A stretch of 64,000 nt of DNA from Cervus elaphus (Eukaryota > Chordata > Mammalia > Artiodactyla > Cervidae), in contig NC_057823.1 in the NCBI RefSeq assembly GCF_910594005.1, positions 100,240,015 through 100,304,014 on the forward strand, read 5' to 3'. The notes below the pieces were generated by a model that worked only from the letters and a program-made list of their open reading frames with translations, ran no database searches and had not been told where the DNA came from. Each line of letters starts with the position of its first letter. Position 1 is the stretch's first letter. Position numbers and translations under genes: made by a program. Positions 1-11,010 of this stretch are shown piece after piece.

Positions 1-3000
1 TTGACATATAATTATCATATAATACATATATATCTTAAGAATGAAGACAAAACAAAATCAAAGAATTCTATCTTGACTTTAATGTTTTCTTTAATTTATG
101 TCACTGATCCACAATTTATATCTGACCTATTTTTATATATATATATTATATTTTATTCTTTCTTTATTCAAGCCCCTAATTACTTTAATCCCTATGGGAT
201 TATGAAGCATACATTCTCAGAAATCATTAGAGAACTTTCTTTTTCAAATGTTCCAATTTTAGGCTCTCTTCTACTTCTTCCCTTATCATTGAATTTACAA
301 CCTTTGACGTTAACCTTTGTTCTCCATCTCAGCCTTCTTAACTGTCTCTCTGCCTTTTTTTAACACTCCAGTGTCCTAGTAGTGAAGAATCAGACCCAAA
401 GTTATTTTTCATTTATTGCCTAACCTATAGACAAACAACCACCTGTGTTTTTTCTCGCTTAGCCTAACACTAATTTATAGTTACTATGTTTCTTTTCCTT
501 TTGACATTCAATAGCTCCTCTTTCTTTAACCAGACATTCTTAAAAGCACATCAATAACTTTTCTCCTTCTCCAGACATACATATGACAAAAAGCTATGAT
601 AAAAAGATATCATGTTTTAAATTTTGTTTTTTACTTAATTGAACATTTGTTTGTATTCTCTGAACTGGAATTATGCACCTATTAATTCAAATAAATTCCA
701 CATACTGAAATAAATCCATGAGGCAAAACTTAACATGATGAAACATACTATAACACGTCTACATTTTTCCATGACCTAAAATCTACTCTCCCAAAATCAG
801 CAATCAACTTTTTAGTTATAAAAATGCTCAAAAATATCTCATTTTAGTAAGAATGATATGCTATACTGCCTTTGGGAAATAGTGACAATTTTATTATTCT
901 ATTAGATGTATCAAAAGACACATTAACTTCAAATTTCATTCAAGTCATGTTATACGTCTCCTCACTATTGTAAGAAATTCAGGATAAAATATCTGTGCCT
1001 TGTAAAAAAAAAAAGTAAGGCTTGAACACTCTAATGTAACAAAGGGTATGTATCATAATGTAATCTATATACTTCCATGATATTGCCTGTGTCTGATGGA
1101 AATTTGAAGAGTCACATAAATAACTAATAGGTGAAATTACACTGTAAATAACACACCTACAATGCCCATGGGAAGAAAAGAAAACCTGTAGGGCAGCATA
1201 GAATTCAATTATTTTCTCTTCCAAAGAGTAGCCTGTCATCAATGATATTACAAAGGAGACAACACTCTAACTCAACACAGACTAACACACAAGCTGACTG
1301 CTACTAACATCCATAAGGCACAACAAACTTCTCCAGACAGATTTATGCAGTAGCCAGAATATCTATTTCATGTTTCTTCTCCTTTTATCTTCTGTATACT
1401 ATATGCTAGAACACAAATCTTGCTATTGTATTTCTAATTCAGCAAAACTACAGATAACTTAGTGTTCACTACTTTTATAATGCAAGTTAAAAAGCAAACA
1501 AAATGAAGCAAGCCAAAAGCCCATATTATGCATTTACAGATCAATAAAGTGTTGTGTTGCAAATGCAGCTCAATGTAAGTAAACAGAAAGAGAATTAAAG
1601 AAGGGCAACTTTTGGGCATTTTACTCAGATATTGGTGTGTTGAAGAATGATAGCATTCTCTTAAATAATCAAAGTATAACTATCAAAATCAGTGGATTTG
1701 TCATAATCAAATCCATAGTTCCTATATAAATTTCACATACTGTTACAATAATTTCCCTTATATTTTCCCCAGTCTAAAATCCCACCCAGGATTATATGTT
1801 AAGAGCCATCATCATGTTTCTTTAGTCCTCTTTATCTGGAGTAGTCTTCTAGCCTTTTCTTGTAATCAATGGCCTTAATATTTTTAAAAAGTACAAATAA
1901 TATTATTGAATGTCCCTCAATTTGGGCTTAAGTGATATTTCCTCTTGTTTAGATTTAGGTTATACATTTTTTCAGGAACACACAGAAGTGATGTTGCAAC
2001 TCTGTCGGTACATTTTATCAGTAGACATGTAGGTTTGTCCCAAAATTGGTGGTTCCCCCATCTTACTACATTTCCCTTTATAATTAACATATAATTGGTA
2101 GGAGATACTCTATGATTCTCTAAAAATCTGATTCATCATTAAATATTCACCCTTTCGTTCCAATATTGAGGTGAGTCTTGCTTGAATTAATTATTGTACT
2201 AACAATTGCCAAGTGGTGAATTTTATATACTTGACAAAATGTAGCTTTGTTCCAGTAAAGAGCTACTATGACATTTCATTTCCATAGTTTTTATTTTTCC
2301 TAAGTGCTACCAGTGGACAGATTCCACAACCATAAATAAATACTATTGTACTAATATCTAAAATACGTATGAAGATTATTTTCCTAAAAGCTATCACTTT
2401 AACAACAGAATTTAAAGAAGGGTGCTTTTTATGTTTCCTTCTCAAGTGATTTTATTTCAGCCTGAGGTTGGCACATCCTGAGGTTTAAACATTTATTTAA
2501 AGATAAATAGTATTTTTAGCATGTGCTTTTGCTGCCAACTTTTTCTACTTTGTAGTAACATGTTTATTTCATTTTTTTGCAGTTTTCAAAGATCACATGC
2601 GTCTTTGCCTACAGAACTACATTTTCATAGGTATCCAGAATCACTTCTGATGTTTTCTTTAACTCAAAATACATGTTGTTACCAGTAACGATATTAAGCC
2701 TACAAATGATAGCTTCTCACATTGATATGAAACCTGCTATAAATCAGCAAAGATGTTTCCATATTTGCAGTGATTCAGGGACATAAGCAAGGTTGTTAAT
2801 AGCTCTTTCCTTCTTTCATATAGCACACAGACAAGGTTATTGCTGACATGGAATTGAAAACTGATGAAATAAATGCAAAGCTTAAAATTGATGGAAATAT
2901 TTCAAACCATTTCCTGAGGAAAAGGTCTAAATCCAACTAAGAAAATTACATACTGCCATTTTAAAACTAAGTAGTCAATATTAAAAGCAATTTGAAAAGA

Positions 3001-4011
3001 AAAGTTGCTCAGGTCATTTAAAAGCAAAGATTTGTGTTCATGCAGGAAATGAAAGATTTTGCTTCATATTCTAATCATGCACTAAAAGCCCTGATGATTT
3101 TCTACTAGAGATTTATGAAATTTCAAACTGTTAGATAGACTCAACATATAATAATTTACTATTATTCTTATTTGTGTTTTCTGTAAATTATCACTACTTG
3201 GTATGGACACAATAATATGAAAAATATCCAAATATGTTATAATCATTTATTATTGAACTGGAAATATCATATTCTCCTCAGTAACTTTATTCTGGGATAT
3301 TTATAATGGGTTCATTTTGATCAGAAATCTTTAGGTATAGATCAGATTTCTATCTTATACCAAAATATTTCTGTCAAATTCAGTTAGGTATAGATCTCTT
3401 TGACTAAGTGATCACATACACATACACCACACATTATTTTCTAATATGGCACCTATGTTCCCTAATATGTTATTACAAAGTATTTCACTTCCTTACATGT
3501 TAACATATGTACTGACCATAATCCTCATTAGAATGTAAATTTTAAAATGATAAAAATTATGTCTACCGTATTCACCACTATTTCTACCACGTAGTACAGT
3601 CTCCTGACACCTTTTTGTATTCAATACATCAACCTTTTGTGAAAAATGTGTATCATACAAAATTCACTTCAGTGCATTAGCTAATAGGTTTAATCTCTTA
3701 GATTACTTAGGTCAGATACTGGCTGTCTTTAAATATCCATAAATGATATTAAAAAGTGCTTCTCTGAGGCCTGCATGATGTTTCATTTCCATTGTCTCTC
3801 CTCTCAATCCTCCTGTTACTGGCCATAAAAGGACAAGCTTGAATTAAAAAAAAAAAAACTTGAGCCCAACTACAATAAGGTCTATCATATTCATAAGGGG
3901 ATCTCCCATGACCTAGCAGGTACAATCTCTAATATTTCAAATTCTGGATTGCATCCAAGTCAGTTAAGGCAATTTCAGTGATTCCATAAATTACTTATTT
4001 ATTTAATCATT
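1..4011. other. Unique AT-rich DNA, no gene seen
   Basis: No recognisable repeat, exon or RNA gene. Open frames at 1-363, 979-1242 (-) and 1434-1619 (-) are short, AT-driven and resemble no family I know. A short A-run sits at about 3846-3858. Ancient repeats too diverged to recognise by eye may be present. Confidence 0.6.
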
Positions 4012-4310
4012 CACAAGATAAGACCGTACACATAGACATCAACAGATGGTCAGTACTGAAATCAGATTGATTGTATTCTTTGCAGCCAGAGATGGAGAAG
4101 CTCTCTACAGTCAGCAAAAACAAGACTGCAAGCTGACTATGGCTCAATCATGAACTCCTTATTGCCAAATTCGGACTGATATTGAAGAAAGTAGGGAAAA
4201 CCACTAGACCCTTCAGGTATGACCTAAATCAAATCCCTTATGATTATGCAATGGAAGTGACAAACAGATTCAAGGGATTAGATCTGATAGACAAGAGTGC
4301 CTGAAAAACT

Positions 4311-5301
4311 ATGGACAGAGGTTCATGTAACTGTTCAGGAGGAAGGGATCAAGACCATCCCCAAGGGAAAAAAAAAAAAAAATGCAAAAAGGCAAAATGG
4401 TTGTCTGAGGAGGCCTTACAAATAGCTGAAAAAAGAAGAGTAGCAAAAGACAAAGGAGAAAAGGAAAGATATACCCATTTGAATACAGAGTTCCAAAGAA
4501 TAGCAAGGAGAGATAAGAAGGCCTTCCTCAGTGATCAATGCAAAGAAATAGAGGAAAACAACAGAATGGGAAAGACTAGAGATCTCTTCAAGAAAACTAG
4601 AGATACCAAGGGAACATTTCATGCAAAAATGGGCTTGATAAAGGACAGAAATGGTATGGACCTAGCAGAAGCAGAAGATATTAAGAAGAGGTGGCAAGAA
4701 TACACAGAGCAACAGTACAAAGAAGATCTTCACGACCCAGATAATCACAATGGTGTGATCACTCACCTAGAGCCAGATATCCTGGAATGAGAGGTCAAGT
4801 GGGCCTTAGGAAGCATCATTACAAACAAAGCTAGTGGATGTGATGGAATTCCAGTTGAGCTATTTCAAATCCAAAAAGATGATGCTGTGAAAGTGCTGCA
4901 CTCAATATGCCAGCAAGTTTGGAAAACTCAGCAGTGGCCACAGGACTATAGAATGTCAGTTTGCATTCTAATCCCAAAGAAAGGCAATGCCGAAGAATGC
5001 TCAAACTACTGCACAATTGCACTTATCTCACACACTAGTAAAGTAATGCTTATAATTCTCCAAGCCAGGCTTCAGCAATACATGAATGGTGAACTTCCAG
5101 ATGTTCAAGCTGGATTTAGCAAAGGCAGAGTAACCAGAGATCAAATTGCCAACATCCGTTGGATCATTAAAAAGCAAGAGTTCCAGAGAAACGTCTATTT
5201 CTTGTTTATTGATTATGCCAAAGACTCTGACTGTGTGAATCAAAACAAACTGTGGAAAATTCTTAAAGAGATGGAAATACCAGACCTTGCTTTTTCAAAT
5301 T
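4311..5301 (+). pseudogene. BovB ORF remnant: linker and N-terminal reverse transcriptase
   Basis: One reading frame (first base at 4311) is open to the SINE insertion except for a single nonsense codon, TGA at 4788-4790. Other BovB copies in the window have TGT (Cys) there: the minus-strand copy reads DILECEVKW where this one stops after DILE. The frame resumes directly as EVKWALGSI. Later landmarks are PQDYRMSVCILIPKKGNAEE, an early RT region, and LPDVQAGFSKGR. The SINE cuts the frame after residues KEMEIPD. In a live element this protein reverse-transcribes BovB RNA at a nicked chromosomal target. Here it is dead. The ATG at 4311 is only the first Met in frame and not a real start. Confidence 0.9.
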
Positions 5302-5512
5302 GCTTCCCTTGTGGCTCAGATGGTAAAGAGTCTGCCTGCAATGCAGGAGACCTGGGTTCGATCCCTGGGTTGGGAAGACCCCCTGGAGAAGGAAATGGCA
5401 ACCTGCCCCAGTATTCTTGCCTGGAATATCCCATGGAGGGAGGAACCTGGCAGGTACAGTCCGTTGGTTTGCAAAGAGTCAGACACGACTGAGCGACTTC
5501 ACTTTCACTTTC
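5302..5512 (+). mobile_element. Bov-tA SINE inserted in BovB reverse transcriptase
   Basis: A tRNA-Glu-like head (gcttcccttgtggctcag, then the B-box-like ggttcgatccc) is followed by a Bov-A body ending in cagacacgactgagcgac and a short pyrimidine-rich tail. It interrupts the BovB RT frame exactly where consensus-like BovB sequence resumes with gacctgcctcctgag, so it is younger than its host. No clean target-site duplication could be read. Confidence 0.93.
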
Positions 5513-6217
5513 TTTTGACCTGCCTCCTGAGAAATCTGTATGCAGTTCAGGAAGTAACAGTTAGAAATGGACGTGGAACAACAGACTGGTTCCAAATTGG
5601 GAAAGGAGTACGTCAAGGCTGTATATTTTCACCCTGCTTATTTAACTTATATGCAGAGTACATCATGAGAAACACTGGGCTGGAAGAAGCACAAGCTGGA
5701 ATCAAGATTGCTGGGAGAAATATCAGTAACCTCAGACATGCAGATGACACCACCCTTATGGCAGAAAGTGAAGAGGAACTAAAGAGCCTCTCAATGAAAG
5801 TGAAATAGGAGAGTGAAAAACTTGGCTTAAAACTCAACATTCAGAAAACTAAGATCATGGCATCCAGTCCCATCATGGCAAATAGGTGGGGAAGCAATGG
5901 AAACAGTGACAGATTTTATTTTGGGGGGCTCCAAAATCACTGTAGTTGGTGACTGCAGCCATGAAATTAAAAGATGCTTGCTCCTTGGAAGAAAAGTTAT
6001 GACCAATCTAGATAGCATATTAAAAAGCAGAGACATTACTTTGCTAACAAGGCTGCATCTAGTCAAAGCTATGGTTTTTCCAGTAGTCATGTATGGATCT
6101 GAGAATTGGACTATAAAGAAAGCTGAGCACCAAGGAATTGATGCTTTTGAACTGTGGTGTTGGAGAAGACTCTTGAGAGTCCCTTGGACGCAAGGAGATC
6201 CAACCAGTCCATCCTAA
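5513..6217 (+). pseudogene. BovB ORF remnant: C-terminal reverse transcriptase
   Basis: Continuation of the interrupted RT. It shows GKGVRQGCIFSPCLFNLYAE and then the catalytic block at 5737-5748, which reads H-A-D-D where other BovB copies in this window (27249-27497 and 55924-56295, both minus) read Y-A-D-D. A nonsense codon, TAG at 5806-5808, replaces GAG. A short deletion near 5873-5885 shifts the frame, and the last part is read from 5897 to 6217 (SKITVVGDCSHEIKRCLLLG, VMYGSENWTIKKAEH). The altered catalytic tyrosine, the stop and the frameshift all indicate a dead copy. Confidence 0.9.
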
Positions 6218-6512
6218 AGGAGATCAGTCCTGAATATTCATTGGAAGGACTGATGCTGAAGCTGAAACTGCAATACTTTGGCCACCTGATGCAATGAACT
6301 GACTCACTGGGAAAGACCCTGATGGCGGGAAAGTTGAAGGTGGGAGGAGAAAGGGACGACAGAGGATGAGATGGTTGGACAACATCACTGATTCAATGGA
6401 CATGAGTTTGAGTAAACTCGGAGTTGGTGATGGGCAGGGAGGCGTGCTGCATTCCATGGGGTTGCAAAGAGTTGGACCTGAATGAGCGACTGAACAGAAC
6501 TGAATCATTTAT

Positions 6513-7744
6513 TCATTCATTCTTTCTTTCTTGGTTGAATCAATGTTGAGAGAGGAGCTTCCTAATCATTTAGTGTGTATTATATTCTCTGGTTTTTTTA
6601 ATCTACTCTGTTATTACACTTTCAAGTCCTCCTGAGTGCTTGTGCCAACCACTCTCTGCCCCTACATTTGTCAATTGCTTTGAATCCAACTGTACTCCAT
6701 TTGTTTCAAATTCCCCTGTACTACTGCAATGTCCTTTAGTTTATTTTACTTTTTTTAAGCCTAGATCCTGTCCTTCACACTATGATAAGGCAAAAAACAT
6801 GAACTATTCACTATGCCTTGATGAAGAACTTCCTTAACCACCCACTTGTGGTAATTGCCACTCACCTATGCATTCACAAGGCAGGAGGTATCCAAATCTG
6901 TCCCTGGCCTTCTCTCTTAGCAAGGTCAGTCAGCCAAGGTCACAGCACCACCCTTCAGGTTGGTGCTCATAGCAGACTTAAGTCTAAGCAGTAAGTCAAT
7001 GGCTTACATTCAAACTATAATTAATTGATTAGTAAGTTTATTTTCTATACTTTCTATACTTCTATATATTTTCTATACCCATCAGAAATTCAATAATTGG
7101 TACTCAGTGTTTTATGTTACTGTGTTTGTCTATGTCTTGATGAATAAACATGGGAAAACAAATAATGAAAAATGCAGTCTGATAAAAAATTAATAGCATG
7201 ATATATTATAATTTTTAAAGCAAAATTACAAAAATAGAGGAGAGACCATGTACCTCAAAAAAGGGTACATGGACTGAAGAAAGTTTGTAACAAGATAGAA
7301 TTGGGTGTCATAATTTAGATTGAAAAAATAGACATCAACATTAACCCATGACCTTTTAAAAATTAATTATCCATCTCTAACAAGGCTGAGAAGCTCCTGA
7401 GATCACCATTCCTGCTACCAGTATTCAAAAGTGTTTCCACAGCATCCAAATGTGGGCTTTTAATATTGTATTTAAGTTTTAATTATTCAAGTTAACAGAT
7501 GTAGATGGTATGCAGCAATATTAAAGAGTGCTATTAAAATAATATATACATTATAAATTAAAATTTTGTGAAATTAAGACATAATGATTCTTGGTGATTT
7601 CAACACCTAAAAAAATTGAGTAAAATGATGATGGGTGCCTACTTACATGCTGTCTTTGGTTTATATTCTCCCAGGTAGTAAAGGCCCATTTGTGACTTTT
7701 ATCTCCATGAGGTAACAGATGTTTAAATTTATAGTGATATACCC
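6513..7744. other. Unique DNA between BovB and L1
   Basis: No gene or confident repeat. It has a T-rich start, a mid section with slightly higher GC (6640-6990), and then very AT-rich DNA. A 9-bp perfect inverted repeat lies at 7246-7254 and 7264-7272. Confidence 0.55.
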
Positions 7745-7939
7745 CCCAAAATAAAAGACTTAAGAATGAACTTGACCAAGGAGGTGAAAAACTTATATAC
7801 TGAGAACTATAACATACTAATCAAGGAAACTGAAGATGATTCAAAGAAATGGAAAAATATCCCATGCTCTTGTATTGGAAGAATTAATGTTGTTTAAACG
7901 TCTGTACTATCCAAAGCAATCCTACAGATTTAACGAGAG

Positions 7940-8252
7940 CTCAAAGCTGAAACTCCAGTACTTTGGCCACCTCATGCAAAAAGTTGACTCATTGGAAAAG
8001 ACCCTGATGCTGGGAGGGATTGGGGGCAGGAGGAAAAGGGGACGACAGAGGATGAGATGGCTGGATGGCATCACCAACTCAATGGGCATGGGTTTGGGTA
8101 GATTCTGGGCATTAGTGATGGACCGGGAGTCCTGGTGTGCTGCAATTCATGGGGTCGCAAAGAGTCGGACACGACTGAGCGAACTACCTGAGTGAACTAC
8201 CAGTTCAGCGTGAACTACCACAGTTCAGCGAACATGACTGGACTGAACTGAA
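7940..8252 (+). mobile_element. BovB 3' end, strongly 5'-truncated, inside L1
   Basis: It starts at about ctcaaagctgaaactccagt (ORF C-terminus, YFGHLMQKVDSLEKTLMLGG) and runs to cacgactgagcga at about 8180. The tail is abnormal: 8178-8252 repeats degenerate gaactacc/gttcagcg units instead of the usual simple gaactgaactga. L1 sequence resumes at about 8254 after loss of a few L1 bases. Confidence 0.9.
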
Positions 8253-8431
8253 CTACCAAAATATCTTTGACATTTTTCACAGAACTAGAATAAATAAGCC
8301 TAAAATTCATATGGAACCATAAGAGACCCAGAATTGCCAAAGCATTCCTGAAGAAGAAGAACAAAGCAGGAGGTATAACCCTCCTAGTTTCAAACAATAC
8401 TACAAAGCCACAGTCATCAAAACAGCATGGT

Positions 8432-8659
8432 GGGACTTCCCTGGTGGTCCAGTAGTTAAGAATCTGCCTTCCAGTGCAGGAAACTTAGGTTCAGTCCCTG
8501 GCAGGGGAACTAAGATCCCACACAACCCGGGGCAGCTGAGTCTGAGCACCACAACTGCTGAGGTTGCCTACTCTAGAGCTTAATGCCACAACTAGGGAAG
8601 CCCGTGTGCCACAACAGAGAGTAAGACTGCCACAGCTAAAACCTGTGTTTTTTAAGTAG
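8432..8659 (+). mobile_element. CHR-type tRNA-derived SINE inside L1
   Basis: Head gggacttccctggtggtcca, B-box-like ggttcagtccc, then gaactaagatcccaca and repeated gccacaac modules, the layout of the CHR SINEs of ruminants and cetaceans. Flanked by an 8-bp direct repeat cagcatgg at 8423-8430 and 8660-8667, which is the L1 target duplicated on insertion. Confidence 0.9.
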
Positions 8660-9954
8660 CAGCATGGCATTGGCATGAAAGCAGACATATGGATCAATGG
8701 AACAAAATAGAGAGCCCAGAAATAAACCCACTCAACTACAGTCAGGTAATCTCAACAAACGAGGCAAGAACGTACAATGGGAAAAAGTCTCCTCAGCAAG
8801 TGGTATTGGGGAAATTGGACAGCCACATGTATACCAAGGCAGTGAGAACACAGCCTTTCATCATACACAAAAATAAACAACATGGCTTAAAGATCTGAAC
8901 ATAAGACAGGACACCATAAAACTTTTAGAACAGATCACAGGCAAACGATTCTCTGACATACATCATACCAATGTTTTCTTAAATCAGTCTCCCAAGGCAA
9001 TAGAAGTAAAAACAAAAACAAATGGACCCTAATCAAAACTTTTTGCACAGCAAAGGAAACCATAAACAAGATGAAAAGACAACCCTGAGTATGGGAGAAA
9101 ATAGTTGCAAATGAAGCAACTGACAGAGGATTAATCACCAAAATATGCAAGCAGCTTGCGCAACTCAACATCAGAAAAACAGACAACCTAATCTAAAAAT
9201 TGGCACTTAAGTAGACATTTCTTTAAAGAAGACATAGAGATGGCCAAGAGGCACATGAAAAGATGTTCAACATCACTAATTATTAAAGATACGCAAATCA
9301 AAACTACTATGAGGTACCATCTCCCACCTGTCAAAATGGCCATCATTAAAATGTCTACAAATAACAAATGCTGGAGAGTGTATGGAGAAGAAATAACCCT
9401 CTTACACTATTGGTAGGAATGTAAGTTGGTGTACCCATGGTGAAAAACCATATGGAGGTTCCTCAGAAAAATAAAAATAGAATTACATTATGATACAGCA
9501 ATCCCACTCCTAGGCATATATCCAGACAAAACTGGAACTCAAAAAGATACATGTACCCTTTATTCATAGCAACACCATTCACAATAGCCAAGACATGTGA
9601 ACAACCTAAATGTCCATCAACAAATGACTGGATAAAGAAAATGTGGTTCATATATACAATGGAATGCTACTCAGCTATTAAAAAATTAAAAAAAGCTAAA
9701 TAATGCTATTTCCAACAACATGAATGCAACCACAGATTATCATACTAAGTGAAGTCAAACAAAGACAAATACATCACTTATCACTTATATGTGGAATCTA
9801 AAATATGACAGAAAGGAACCTATCCATGAAACAGAAACAGAATCATAAACATAGAAAACAGGGGAGAGGATTGGGAGAAGGATGGAGAGAGAGGTTGGGG
9901 TTAGCAGATGTAAGTTTTTTTTACATAAAATGGATAAACAACAAAGTACTACAA

Positions 9955-10263
9955 AGTGAAAGTCATTCAGTCGTGTCTGACTCTTCCCAACCCCATGGAC
10001 TGTACAGTCCATGGAATTCTCCAGGCCAGAATACTGGAGTGGGTAGACACTCCCTTCTCCAGGTGATCTTCCCTACCCAGGGATAAAACTAAAGTCTCCC
10101 ACATTGCAGGGGGATTCTTTACCAGCTGAGTCACCAGGGAAGCCCAAGAATACTGGAGTGGGTAGCCTGTCCCTTTTCCAGCGGATCTTCCTAACCCAGG
10201 AATCAAACTGGGGTCTCCTGCATTGTGGCGGATTCTTTACCAGCTGAGCTACCCGGGAAGTCG
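9955..10263 (-). mobile_element. Bov-tA SINE with an internal tandem duplication
   Basis: Minus-strand Bov-tA: Bov-A body from gtgaaagtcattcagtcgtg at 9956 and tRNA-like head ending gtcaccagggaagccc at 10144. The stretch from agaatactggagtgggtag to the head is then repeated at once: unit 1 is 10028-10146, unit 2 is 10147-10263 and ends ctacccgggaagtc. The element therefore has two tRNA-like heads. L1 3' UTR resumes immediately after. Confidence 0.9.
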
Positions 10264-10432
10264 CATCACAGAGACCTATATTCAGTGTCCTAGGATAAGT
10301 CATAATGAAAAAGAATTTTAAAAATAATGTATATATACATTCTTTTGTAAATCACTCTGCTGGACAGCAGCAATTAACACACTATAAATAAACTATATGT
10401 CAATAGAATTTTTAAGTAAATAAACACAGCGA

Positions 10433-10530
10433 TAATCATTTCATAATATATATGCCACTGTTCCATACATCTTAAATGTATACAGTCTTGTATGTCAAAT
10501 ACATGTCAATAAAACAAAAATCCTAGTTGT
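10433..10530 (+). mobile_element. Possible second L1 3' end
   Basis: The stretch from cataatatatatgccactg to gtatgtcaaatacatgtcaa, followed by taaaac, resembles the terminal block of mammalian L1 3' UTRs (about 110 bp). It could be an older L1 tail next to the one ending at 10432. Identification is by eye only. Confidence 0.45.
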
Positions 10531-10782
10531 AAAACAGATGCCCCAAGTAAAGGGCATTTTCAAGCCACCTGGAGATTCATGAATTTCACCCACAGAATAC
10601 TCAGTCTCTTCTTGAACAGGCACCACCCATCGCCAAAACCCCACCCCCATAACTTGTTGTCCCTTCCATCAGCTGTTCATCAGATTTCTAATATCTCAGA
10701 ATCCAGCCCCTCACTTGGGGAGCATCAACAGTCATGATGTGCTTTCCACTCCCTAAGACATTCTTTAGTTCTTTCCCAACCT

Positions 10783-11010
10783 GGACTTCTCTGGTAGCTC
10801 AGTTGGTCAAGATTCTACCTACAGTGGAAGCAATGGCCTGCAGTGCAGGAGATCTGGGTTTGATCCCTGGGTCAGGAAGATCCCCTGGAGAAGGAAACAG
10901 CAACCCACACTACTGTTCTTGCCTGAGAAATCCTGTGGACAGAGGAGCTTGGTGGGCTGCAGTCCATGTGGTCATGCATGAGGTCACAAGAGTCCCACAC
11001 AATTTAGTCC
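10783..11010 (+). mobile_element. Bov-tA SINE, diverged
   Basis: Head ggacttctctggtagctcag, B-box-like gggtttgatccc, body gaagatcccctggagaagg to gcctgagaaatcctgtggac, and a decayed 3' end (gtcacaagagtcccacacaa). About 17 bp (10822-10838) are inserted in the head. A short CA-rich tail follows at 11039-11059. Confidence 0.9.

Larger units (their letters stand above)
4012..6512 (+). mobile_element. BovB (RTE-type LINE), 5'-truncated, split by a SINE
   Basis: About 2.3 kb of BovB once the SINE at 5302-5512 is removed. It runs from the end of the endonuclease region through the reverse transcriptase to the 3' end near 6512, which has the family's 'gagcgactgaacagaactgaa' type ending. A full BovB is about 3.2 kb, so the 5' third is missing. 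The 5' edge is approximate, because similarity fades upstream of about 4012. The copy is well diverged, with nonsense codons, frameshifts and an inserted SINE, so it cannot move by itself. Confidence 0.93.
7745..10432 (+). mobile_element. L1 LINE, ORF2 3' part and 3' UTR, with three nested insertions
   Basis: L1 landmarks run in order on the plus strand: gaggtgaaaaacttatatac (7781), then catttttcacagaactagaa (8270), acagacatatggatcaatgg (about 8681), the block ending in atatgtggaatctaaaatatg (about 9788) and a 3' tail to about 10432. Inside are a BovB 3' fragment (7940-8252), a CHR SINE (8432-8659) and a Bov-tA (9955-10263). L1 similarity resumes after each one. The ORF2 frame is broken throughout. 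The 3' UTR resumes at about 10264 (gcatcacagagacc) and ends in a degenerate A-rich tail. Confidence 0.9.

Noticed and set aside
4887..5492. 201-codon open frame (+), the longest in the window
   Set aside because: It is BovB reverse transcriptase up to about 5301 and then reads through an inserted Bov-tA SINE. It is a chimeric relic, not a gene.
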